This document shows positions 1 through 6,873 of a DNA stretch of 28,936 nucleotides, in pieces. The position numbers and the translations under genes are program-made. Origin of the DNA: DASTGO01 sp035719045 (GTDB lineage Bacteria; Actinomycetota; Actinomycetes; Actinomycetales; Kineosporiaceae); assembly GCA_035719045.1 (NCBI GenBank), contig DASTGO010000477.1, positions 1 to 28,936 of the forward strand, written 5' to 3'. The notes below the pieces were generated by a model. The model saw only the letters and a list, made by a program, of their open reading frames with translations. It was not told the DNA's origin and did not search any database. How positions within the stretch are numbered: the stretch's first letter is position 1; each line of letters opens with the position of its first letter.

Positions 1-141
1 CAGGTACTCGTCGGAGAAGATCTCCCACAGCTGCTGCGGGGACACCTCGCCGCCCGCCTCGTCGGTGTGGTGCTGGACCACCTGGCTGAACTCGATCTGC
101 AGCCGGCGCGGCAGCTCCAGGTGGTACTCGTTCTTCATCAG
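1..141 (-). pseudogene. leuA: leuA 3' remainder, in frame beyond the amber codon (partial)
   Basis: Read on the minus strand in the leuA frame, these 47 codons are open and match what normally follows the GKGGVA motif in actinobacterial LeuA. They include LPRRLQIEFSQVVQ (the linker helix of the family) and EAGGEVSP, and end in WEIFSDEYL at the window edge. From family knowledge the missing part beyond the window should hold the rest of linker subdomain II and the leucine-binding regulatory domain. The stretch is separated from the upstream leuA frame only by the TAG at 142-144, so it is translated only if that codon is read through or is a sequencing error. Confidence 0.8.
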
Positions 142-1362
142 CTAGGCCACGCCGCCCTTGCCGGACTGGCTGTTGACCCGGATCACGGCCTCATAGGTCC
201 GCCCCACGTCGCGGGGGTCGATCGGCAGGTAGGGCACCGCCCAGACCAGCTCGTCGACGCCGACCCCGGCCGCGGCGGCGTCCACCTCCATCGACTCGAG
301 GCCCTTCTTGATGGCGTCCTGGTGGGAGCCGGAGAAGGCGGTGTAGACCAGGTCACCGCCGTACGGGTGGCGCTCGTGGACGTCGATCTGGTTGCAGTAC
401 TCGACGGTGCGCCGGATCTCGTCGATGTCGGAGAAGTCGATCATCGGGTCCACGCCCTGGGTGAACAGGTTCAACCCCAGGGTGACCAGGCAGACGTTGC
501 CGGTGCGCTCACCGTTGCCGAACAGGCAGCCCTCGACCCGGTCACCGCCCGCCATCACGCCGAGTTCGGCGGCGGCCACCGCGGTCCCGCGGTCGTTGTG
601 CGGGTGCAGGGAGAGCACCACGTTCTCGCGATGGGCCAGGTTGCGGTGCATCCACTCGATCGAGTCCGCGTACACGTTGGGGGTGGCCATCTCGACGGTG
701 GCCGGCAGGTTGATGATGGCCTTCCGGTCGGCGGAGGGCTCGAAGACCTCCAGCACCTCGTTGCAGACCCGGGCGGCGAAGTCCAGCTCGGTGCCGGTGA
801 AGGATTCCGGGGAGTACTCGAAGAAGACGTCGGTGCCGCGTACGGAGTCGGCCATCTTCATGCACAGCCGGGCACCGTCCAGCGCGATCTGCACGATCCC
901 GTCCTGGTCCTCACGGAACACCACCCGCCGCTGCAGCACGGAGGTGGAGTTGTAGAGGTGCACGACGGCCTGCCGGGCCCCCCGGATCGCCTCGTAGGTC
1001 CGCTCGATCAGGTGCTCGCGGGCCTGCGTCAGCACCTGGATGACGACGCCGTCCGGGATCAGGTCGCCCTCGATCAGCTGGCGTACGAAGTCGAAGTCGG
1101 TCTGGCTGGCAGAGGGGAAGCCGACCTCGATCTCCTTGTAGCCCAGCGAGACCAGCAGATCGAACATCCGGCGCTTGCGCTCGGGGCTCATCGGGTCGAT
1201 CAGGGCCTGGTTGCCGTCGCGCAGGTCCACCGCGCCCCACTGGGGTGCCTTCTCGATCCTCTTGGAGGGCCAGGTGCGGTCGGACAGGTCGACGGCGATC
1301 TGGTCCTGGAAGGGACGGTACTTGTGGATGGGCATGCCGGACGGCCGCTGAATGCTGTTCAT
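142..1362 (-). CDS. leuA: 2-isopropylmalate synthase, interrupted by an in-frame amber codon
   Basis: LeuA condenses acetyl-CoA with 2-oxoisovalerate, the first committed step of leucine synthesis in the cytosol. The start is ATG at 1362, with GAGG about 10 bases upstream, giving the usual N-terminus MNSIQRPSGMPIHKYRPF; a longer reading from 1440 lacks such support. The TIM-barrel catalytic motifs are present: LRDGNQ at residues 47-52 and the metal-binding HPHND at 253-257, followed by GNGERTGN. Translation would stop after about 406 residues in SGKGGVA, where the family has a Tyr codon, while actinobacterial enzymes run to roughly 570-640 residues. The lost part holds linker subdomain II and the leucine feedback domain. 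Expression is probably controlled by the leader peptide and hairpin at 1452-1545. Either this is a recent nonsense mutation (TAC to TAG), a base-call error, or a readthrough site. Confidence 0.93.
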   Translation of the reverse strand: MNSIQRPSGMPIHKYRPFQDQIAVDLSDRTWPSKRIEKAPQWGAVDLRDGNQALIDPMSPERKRRMFDLLVSLGYKEIEVGFPSASQTDFDFVRQLIEGDLIPDGVVIQVLTQAREHLIERTYEAIRGARQAVVHLYNSTSVLQRRVVFREDQDGIVQIALDGARLCMKMADSVRGTDVFFEYSPESFTGTELDFAARVCNEVLEVFEPSADRKAIINLPATVEMATPNVYADSIEWMHRNLAHRENVVLSLHPHNDRGTAVAAAELGVMAGGDRVEGCLFGNGERTGNVCLVTLGLNLFTQGVDPMIDFSDIDEIRRTVEYCNQIDVHERHPYGGDLVYTAFSGSHQDAIKKGLESMEVDAAAAGVGVDELVWAVPYLPIDPRDVGRTYEAVIRVNSQSGKGGVA

Positions 1363-1451
1363 GATCTTCGCCTCACGTGGTCGGGTGCTCAAGGCCTCGG
1401 GCTCGGCCCTCGATCGGGGCCGGGGAACGGTGGCCGGCACGCAGGAACCCT

Positions 1452-1489
1452 CCGCGGCGAGAGGACCGGCCTAGTGGGCCTCGCCGCGG
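1452..1489 (-). promoter_or_regulatory. leuA attenuator hairpin
   Basis: In the minus-strand RNA a perfect 10-bp stem forms between CCGCGGCGAG (1489-1480) and CTCGCCGCGG (1461-1452). The loop of 18 bases contains the stop codon of the leader ORF. The 5' arm overlaps the leader codons just after the Leu run, so stalling there could mask it. No U-run follows, which is common for actinobacterial terminators. It could end transcription directly or hide a competing structure nearer the leuA start; the sequence does not decide. Confidence 0.6.
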
Positions 1490-1545
1490 CGGCGAAGGAG
1501 CAGGAGAGCCACGCGCACCAGCCCACCGTACACGACGGCAAACAT
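1471..1545 (-). CDS. leuA leader peptide (24 aa) with four Leu codons
   Basis: A short frame opens with ATG at 1545 and ends with TAG at 1471-1473, about 108 bases before the leuA start. It encodes 24 residues beginning MFAVVYGGLVRVA, then LLLL (CTC CTG CTC CTT), then RRRGEAH. A run of Leu codons just ahead of a strong hairpin before leuA is the classical layout of ribosome-mediated attenuation, and leucine leaders are known in actinobacteria. The Arg-Gly-Glu codons after the Leu run lie in the 5' arm of the hairpin at 1452-1489, so a ribosome stalled at the Leu codons would affect its folding. Too short to score as a coding gene; the call rests on composition and position. Confidence 0.75.
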   Translation of the reverse strand: MFAVVYGGLVRVALLLLRRRGEAH

Positions 1546-1626
1546 CGAGCGCTGGAACGGCGCCCCATGGGCGGATTAGTCTGCAGCCGAGCGCAATGAC
1601 GACATTCCGGATGCGGGAGGTCACAG

Positions 1627-2565
1627 ATGTCGAATCATGCCGATGCGGGCAGGACGGCCGACACGACCATACGACCCGCGGACCAGGTGGACCTGTCGGC
1701 CGGTCCCGCGCCGGACGATCTGCCGGGCACCGGCTCGGCACCGGCCGACGAGCCCGGCGAGTTCCCGGCCGTGGAGCGGTACCGGCCCCCGCTGCCCTTC
1801 GACACCAGCGTGGCGCATCCGGCCCGGGTGTACGACGTCTGGCTGGGCGGCAAGGACAACTTCGCCCCCGACCGCGAGGCCGCCCGCAAGGTCATGGAGC
1901 ACAACCGGGCGATCGTCCCCGGAGTCCGGGCCAACCGGTCGTTCCTGGCCAGGGTGGTCCGCCACCTCGCCGGGACCGAGGGCATCGACCAGTTCCTCGA
2001 CCTCGGCACGGGACTCCCGGCGGCCGACAACGTGCACGAGGTCGCCCAGTCGGTGAACCCGCAGGCCCGGGTCGTCTACGTGGACAACGACCCGATCGTC
2101 CTGGCCCATGCGCACGCCCTGCTCACCGGCGCGCCCGGCACCATCGCCTACCTCGAGGCCGACCTCCACGACGCCACCACCGTGCTCGCCGGAGCCGCCC
2201 TCACCCTGGACTTCTCCCGGCCGATCGCCGTGCTGCTGCTGATGTCCCTGCAGTTCATTGAGGACGGGGCCGCCGGCCCGCTGGTGGCGGCCCTGCTCGA
2301 CGCCGTTCCCTCCGGCAGTTTCCTGGTGGTCTCGCACCCTGCCTCCGATGTCAGTGAGAGCGCGAACGAGGGCACCCGGACCTACAACTCGATGGTCTCC
2401 ACCGGGATGACCCGGCGCAGCAAGGAGGAGATCCTGGCGTTCTTCCACGGGCTGGAGATCCTCCAGCCCGGGGCCGTCCCGATGCCGTTCTGGCGGCCGG
2501 ACCCCGGGGACGAGCCGCCGAGGGCCCAAATCCCCGCCTACGCCGTGGTAGGCCGCAAGCCCTGA
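1627..2565 (+). CDS. SAM-dependent methyltransferase, PF04672 (DUF574/SAV2177) family
   Basis: A 312-residue protein of the actinobacterial PF04672 methyltransferase family. The family signature FDTSVAHPARVYDVWLGGKD begins at about residue 58. The SAM-binding loop FLDLGTG is at 123-129, and the acidic strand end VYVDND at about 150-155 should contact the ribose of SAM. The first ~45 residues are acidic and proline-rich, probably disordered. The start is ATG at 1627 with GGGAGG seven bases upstream. The gene diverges from the leuA leader, with about 80 bases between the two starts. The substrate is unknown for most members, which are abundant in actinomycetes. Nothing nearby points to a substrate. 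Confidence 0.9.
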   Translation: MSNHADAGRTADTTIRPADQVDLSAGPAPDDLPGTGSAPADEPGEFPAVERYRPPLPFDTSVAHPARVYDVWLGGKDNFAPDREAARKVMEHNRAIVPGVRANRSFLARVVRHLAGTEGIDQFLDLGTGLPAADNVHEVAQSVNPQARVVYVDNDPIVLAHAHALLTGAPGTIAYLEADLHDATTVLAGAALTLDFSRPIAVLLLMSLQFIEDGAAGPLVAALLDAVPSGSFLVVSHPASDVSESANEGTRTYNSMVSTGMTRRSKEEILAFFHGLEILQPGAVPMPFWRPDPGDEPPRAQIPAYAVVGRKP

Positions 2566-2650
2566 GCCCCGGCAGCACCCCCACGAGGCCGAAGGCACCG
2601 GGGAGGCCGTGATCTGACCACGTTCGACGGATCGCCCGGCCGTCGGCGAC

Positions 2651-2656
2651 TAAGCT
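2651..2656 (+). promoter_or_regulatory. possible -10 box for the Tim44-like gene
   Basis: TAAGCT fits the actinobacterial -10 pattern TANNNT and lies about 45 bases before the ATG at 2702, in the 136-base gap after the methyltransferase gene. No convincing -35 hexamer is seen at 16-18 bases. Confidence 0.35.
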
Positions 2657-2701
2657 CGGCGCTGGACGATCACGCCTGCGCGGCGCTTGGGGGAAGAAAC
2701 C

Positions 2702-3946
2702 ATGGGACCGATGCGGATCCGCGGGACGGCTGCGTCATCGACCACGAGGTCGCCGCTCACCCGCCTGCTCCTGCCGGCCGGGCTGCTGACTGCGGCGCTG
2801 CTGCTCCCGGCCTCCACCCTGGCGGTGACCGCACCCGCCTCGGCCGCCGAACGCGCGTCCGCCGCCGTCACCCTGGCGGCATCCGCATCCTCCGCGGCGA
2901 AGCTCACCCGGCCCGCGGTGCTCCCCGGCCGGGGTGGCGGCGGTAGCGGGGGCGGGCACAGCAGCGGGGGCGGCAGCCGCGGTTCCGGGGGGAGTTCCAG
3001 TCACAGCGGGTCCAGTCACAGTGGATCCAGCAGCAGCGGGAGCGGCAGCAGCAGTGGGGGATCCTCGTCGTCCACCACCCGGCACCTCACGTCGACCGGC
3101 TACAGCTCCGGGGTGGGCGGCGCAGGGCTGGGCGCAGGCGTGGGTCTCGTCGTCGGCCTGATCGCACTGGTCGTCCTCGTCGCCGTGATCGTCCTCATCG
3201 TCCGCCGCCGCCGCTCCTCCGGGGCCTTTCCCCAGGAGCTGTACCCCGACCCTGAGCTGCGTGACCTGTCCACACTGCGCCCCGCGGACGACCTGCCGAC
3301 CCCGCAGAGCCTCGGAGCCGGGTTCGCCGAGGTGGGCCGGGCCACCACCCGGGCGGAACTCGACGAGGGCCTGGCGGAGATCAGGGCCCACGATCCGGAG
3401 TTCGACCTGGACAACTTCCGGACGGCGGCCCAGCGCACCTTCTTCACCGTCCAGCAGGCGTGGACCCAGCGGCACCCGGTCCTGTCCCGGCAGGTGATGG
3501 CCGACTCGTTGTGGCAGGCACACAAGATGCAGATCGAGGCACAGCAACGGGAGGGCACCGCGAACCGGCTGGACGGGCTGGCCGTGCAGAACATCGTCAT
3601 CGTCGGGATGAACTCCGACAACGGCTACGACTCGATCATGACCCGGTTCTTCGCCTCCTCGGCCGACTACACCGTGGACGGCTCGGGACGTTTCGTGCGC
3701 GGCCACAGCGACGTCCAGGACTGGTGCGAGGACTGGGTGTTCCAGCGCTCCGCGAGTGCGGTCACCCGTCAGGACGGCGGCCTGCTGGCCTCGAAGTGCC
3801 CGCACTGCGGCGCCCCGCTGCAACTGGACCTGGCCGGGGTCTGCTCCTACTGCAGGAACACTGCGGTGGACGGCGGCGACTGGGTGCTCACCCGGATCGA
3901 CCAGCTCCCGTCCTGGGAGTGGGCGCTGACACATCTGCCCAGCTGA
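2702..3946 (+). CDS. Membrane-anchored Tim44-like domain protein with C-terminal zinc ribbon
   Basis: A 414-residue predicted membrane protein. The N-terminus has a signal-like hydrophobic stretch (RLLLPAGLLTAALLLPASTL) ending near an ASA motif, then a Gly/Ser-rich low-complexity tract (about 75-130), then a strong transmembrane helix at about 142-167 followed by RRRR. The cytosolic part includes FAEVGRATTRAELDEGL and a region resembling the Tim44-like fold (PF04280), then a zinc ribbon with Cys366, Cys369, Cys381 and Cys384 (CPHC and CSYC). Tim44-like domains bind membranes or unfolded chains in other proteins; the role here is unknown. ATG at 2702 is preferred over an upstream TTG because GGGGGAAG lies six bases before it. 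It stands alone on the plus strand. Confidence 0.75.
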   Translation: MGPMRIRGTAASSTTRSPLTRLLLPAGLLTAALLLPASTLAVTAPASAAERASAAVTLAASASSAAKLTRPAVLPGRGGGGSGGGHSSGGGSRGSGGSSSHSGSSHSGSSSSGSGSSSGGSSSSTTRHLTSTGYSSGVGGAGLGAGVGLVVGLIALVVLVAVIVLIVRRRRSSGAFPQELYPDPELRDLSTLRPADDLPTPQSLGAGFAEVGRATTRAELDEGLAEIRAHDPEFDLDNFRTAAQRTFFTVQQAWTQRHPVLSRQVMADSLWQAHKMQIEAQQREGTANRLDGLAVQNIVIVGMNSDNGYDSIMTRFFASSADYTVDGSGRFVRGHSDVQDWCEDWVFQRSASAVTRQDGGLLASKCPHCGAPLQLDLAGVCSYCRNTAVDGGDWVLTRIDQLPSWEWALTHLPS

Positions 3947-4040
3947 CGCCGGCCGTCCCGCACCGATCCCAGCCGCCCCACTCCGGGACAGATCGGGGGT
4001 TCGTCTCGCCAAGGCGGGTGGTCGTTGTCACACTGCACCC

Positions 4041-6233
4041 ATGCCGACGACGACCCGTCCCGCCACCTGCCCGCTGTGTGAGGCCACCTGTGGCCTGCTG
4101 GTCACGGTGGAGGGTGAGGGTCCCGGGGCCCGGGTGACCGAGGTCCGCGGGGACGCCGACGACCCGTTCAGTCGCGGCTTCGCCTGCCCGAAGGGCCTGG
4201 CCATCGGAGAACTCCACCACGACCCGGACCGGCTGCGCACCCCGCTGGTCGACGGCCGGGAGGCCACCTGGGAGCAGGCCTGGCAGGCGGTCCACGAGCG
4301 GCTCGGCCGGGTCCTCGGCGAGCACGGCCGGGACGCGGTCGGGGTGTACCTCGGGAACCCGAACGTGCACACCCTGGCCGGTTCGCTCTACGTCCCGGCG
4401 CTGGCCAAGGCCCTGGGCAGCCGGCACGTGTTCTCCGCCTCGACCAGCGACCAGATGCCCAAGCAGGTCGCCGCCGTGCTCATGTTCGGCGATCCGCTGA
4501 GCGTCCCGGTCCCGGACCTGGACCGCACCGACCTGCTCCTGGTACTCGGTGCGGACCCGTTGTCCTCCAACGGATCCCTGATGACCGCGCCGGACATGCC
4601 GGGCCGGTTGCGGGCCCTGCGGCGGCGCGGCGGACGGCTGGTGGTGGTCGACCCCCGGACCTCCCGGACCGCCCGGGTGGCCGACCAGCACCTGACGATC
4701 CGCCCCGGCTCCGACGCCCTGCTGCTCGCCGCCCTGGCCCAGGTCCTGCTCACCGGCGGTCTCGCGGCCGACCCGGGACCACATGTCACCGGGCTGGAGG
4801 CGTTGCCCGCGGCGCTGGCCCCGTTCACCCCGGAGGCCGTCGCCGGACCCACCGGGATCGAGGCCGGCACGATCCGCCGGCTGGCTGCCGACCTGGCCGC
4901 GGCCCCCACCGCCGCCGTCTACGGGCGGGTCGGCACGACGACCACCCGGTTCGGCACCGTCACGTCGTGGCTGGTCGACGTGGTCAACACGCTGACCGGC
5001 AACCTGGACTCCCCCGGCGGCGTGCTGTTCCCGCTGGCGGCCGCGGGCCAGCGCAACTCCTCCCCCGCCACCCGGGCCCGGGCGCCGAGGTTCGGCCGGT
5101 ACGCCACCGGAGTGCGCGGGCTGCCCGAGGTGTTCGGCGAGCTGCCGTCGGCGGCGATGGCCGAGGAGATCCTCGCGGGGAACATCCGCGGGATGGTCAC
5201 CGTCGCCGGCAACCCCGCACTGTCCGCCCCCGACGCCGGCCGCCTGGACCGTGCCCTGGCCGGGCTGGACGTCCTGATCAGCGTGGACCCCTACCTCAAC
5301 GAGACCACCCGGCACGCTGACGTGGTGCTGCCGGTCCCGACCCCGCTGCAGCGCCCGCACCTGGACCTGACCTTCTCCCAGCTCTCGGTGCGCAATGTCA
5401 TCCGCTGGGCGGATCCTGTCCTGCCGGCGCAGCTGCCGCAGGAGTGGCAGACCCTGGCCCGGCTCGCGGCCATCCTCGGCGGGGCAGGGCCGGACGCCGA
5501 CCCGGCCGTCGTGGACTCCCTCGTCCTGCGGACCCTGATCGGCCAGCAGATCGCCGCGGAGGGATCGGCTCTGGCGGGCCGGGACCCCGTCGAGGTGGTG
5601 GCCGAGCTGGGCGGTCGCCCCGGGGAGGAGCGACTGGTCGATCTGCTGCTGCGGGTCGGGCCGTACCGCCTCACCCTTGACCAGGTGCGCCGGCACCCGC
5701 ATGGACTGGACCTCGGGGAGTTGCGGCCCCGGCTACCCGAGGTACTGCGGACCCCCAGCGGCCGGGTGGAGCTGGCTCCGGCCCCGATCCTCGCCGACCT
5801 GCCCCGGTTGCGGGCCGTCCTGGACGAGCCGTGGGACGGGCTGCTCCTGGTCGGGCGGCGGCATCTGCGGTCCAACAACTCCTGGGGGCACAATGTGGCC
5901 TCCCTGGTGGGTGGGTCCAACCGCTGCACGCTGCAGGTCCATCCGCAGGACGCGCAGGCCCGCGGGCTGGTCGACGGCGGGACGGCGGCCATCAGCTCCG
6001 CCGCGGGACGGCTGGTCGTCGAGGTGGAGGTCACCGACCGGATCCGTCCCGGAGCGGTGAGCCTGCCGCACGGCTGGGGACACGACCTCGACGGGGTCGG
6101 GCTGCAGGTCGCCCGCAAGGCCGGCGGGGTCAACACCAACGTCCTCACCCCGCCCGAGGTGGATCCGTTGTCCGGGACCGCCGTGTTCAACGGCATCCCG
6201 GTCACCGTCGCCCCGGCTGATCCTGATCGGTGA
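4041..6233 (+). CDS. Molybdopterin-dependent oxidoreductase with N-terminal 4Fe-4S site
   Basis: A 730-residue member of the DMSO reductase/formate dehydrogenase superfamily. The N-terminal cluster ligands are Cys10, Cys13, Cys17 and Cys49 (CPLCEATC and FACPKG). The bis-MGD binding core includes VLGADPLSSNGSLM and VVVDPRTSRTA, and the C-terminal molydopterin-binding domain has GRRHLRSNNSWGHN near residue 605. The segment that carries Cys or Sec in formate dehydrogenases and nitrate reductases reads SASTSDQMPKQV here, so the metal ligand is probably not Cys/Sec. There is no Tat signal, suggesting a cytosolic enzyme. No partner subunit or cofactor gene is nearby, so substrate and electron acceptor are open. 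No strong ribosome site precedes the ATG; CACACT six bases upstream may be a -10 box for a leaderless transcript. Confidence 0.88.
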   Translation: MPTTTRPATCPLCEATCGLLVTVEGEGPGARVTEVRGDADDPFSRGFACPKGLAIGELHHDPDRLRTPLVDGREATWEQAWQAVHERLGRVLGEHGRDAVGVYLGNPNVHTLAGSLYVPALAKALGSRHVFSASTSDQMPKQVAAVLMFGDPLSVPVPDLDRTDLLLVLGADPLSSNGSLMTAPDMPGRLRALRRRGGRLVVVDPRTSRTARVADQHLTIRPGSDALLLAALAQVLLTGGLAADPGPHVTGLEALPAALAPFTPEAVAGPTGIEAGTIRRLAADLAAAPTAAVYGRVGTTTTRFGTVTSWLVDVVNTLTGNLDSPGGVLFPLAAAGQRNSSPATRARAPRFGRYATGVRGLPEVFGELPSAAMAEEILAGNIRGMVTVAGNPALSAPDAGRLDRALAGLDVLISVDPYLNETTRHADVVLPVPTPLQRPHLDLTFSQLSVRNVIRWADPVLPAQLPQEWQTLARLAAILGGAGPDADPAVVDSLVLRTLIGQQIAAEGSALAGRDPVEVVAELGGRPGEERLVDLLLRVGPYRLTLDQVRRHPHGLDLGELRPRLPEVLRTPSGRVELAPAPILADLPRLRAVLDEPWDGLLLVGRRHLRSNNSWGHNVASLVGGSNRCTLQVHPQDAQARGLVDGGTAAISSAAGRLVVEVEVTDRIRPGAVSLPHGWGHDLDGVGLQVARKAGGVNTNVLTPPEVDPLSGTAVFNGIPVTVAPADPDR

Positions 6234-6312
6234 GGCCCCCGTCCCCCCGCACCCGCAGGCCGCTCCGCCTGGCGTGCAGGCGGATGTCGGTGGGCTGTGG
6301 CACGGTGACGCA

Positions 6313-6789
6313 ATGGCGAACTGGGAGCAGTTCTGCGCGCTCGCACCGGAACTGGCGGCCGAGGTCCGGGCCAGGTTCGAGGCGCACCGGCACAAGACGA
6401 TGGCGACCGTCCGGGCCGACGGGTCGCCACGGATCTGCGGTACCGAGGTCGAACTGCGCGGGGGCGAGGTCTACCTCGGCGGGATGTCCGGCAACCGGCG
6501 ATTCGCCGACCTGCGCCGGGACCCGCGGGTGGCGCTCCACTCCGGCAGCGACGACCCGCCGACCTGGTCCGGGGACGCCAAGCTGTCGGGCCGGGCGGTC
6601 GAGATCACCGCCCCCGAGGCGCTGGAGGCGTTCCGCGACGAGGCCGTCGAGGTCCCGCCCGGACCCTTCGAGCTGTTCCGGGTGGAACTGACCGAGGCCA
6701 GCGTGGTGCGGCTGGCCGAGGGCGGCGACCACCTGCTCATCGACCTGTGGCAGGAGGGGCAGCCGGTGCGCACCGTGGTCCGCCGATGA
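6313..6789 (+). CDS. Pyridoxamine 5'-phosphate oxidase-like flavin/F420-binding protein
   Basis: A 158-residue protein of the split-barrel PNPOx-like superfamily. Recognisable parts are HKTMATVRADGSPRICGTEV near the N-terminus (first strands of the barrel), GGMSGNRRFADLRRDPRVAL (a typical strand-turn in this superfamily), and a C-terminal LIDLWQEGQPVRTVVRR. Members bind FMN or F420 and reduce small molecules, or act as heme-binding or general-stress proteins; the sequence does not say which. The start is ATG at 6313; a GTG at 6274 would add 13 residues of atypical sequence. It follows the molybdopterin enzyme by about 80 bases on the same strand and may be co-transcribed. It converges with aspS across the hairpin at 6818-6852. 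Confidence 0.82.
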   Translation: MANWEQFCALAPELAAEVRARFEAHRHKTMATVRADGSPRICGTEVELRGGEVYLGGMSGNRRFADLRRDPRVALHSGSDDPPTWSGDAKLSGRAVEITAPEALEAFRDEAVEVPPGPFELFRVELTEASVVRLAEGGDHLLIDLWQEGQPVRTVVRR

Positions 6790-6817
6790 GTGGCGGCCCG
6801 GCGGGCGGTCCTACCGA

Positions 6818-6852
6818 CGACAGCGCCCGCAGAACATCTCGCGGCGCTGTCG
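6818..6852. terminator. Bidirectional terminator hairpin between the PNPOx-like gene and aspS
   Basis: CGACAGCGCC (6818-6827) and GGCGCTGTCG (6843-6852) form a perfect 10-bp stem with a 15-base loop, in the 84-base gap between two convergent genes. There is no U-run. An alternative smaller hairpin GCGGCG-CTGT-CGCCGC overlaps its right arm at 6841-6856. Confidence 0.6.
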
Positions 6853-6873
6853 CCGCAGCGTCCGGCAGTTCCG

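Noticed and set aside
142..144. Amber reassigned to an amino acid as the explanation of the leuA TAG
   Set aside because: lepA ends at a TAG at the normal family length and the leuA leader also ends in TAG; no amber-suppressor tRNA or Pyl genes are in the window.
67..1599. A 510-codon plus-strand frame opposite leuA
   Set aside because: Antisense shadow of leuA and its leader, rich in Val, Asp, His and Gly, without a ribosome site or recognisable domain.
3888..5702. A 604-codon minus-strand frame opposite the molybdopterin oxidoreductase
   Set aside because: Shadow of a gene with clear cluster and cofactor motifs; Gln/Gly/Arg-rich product of no known family.
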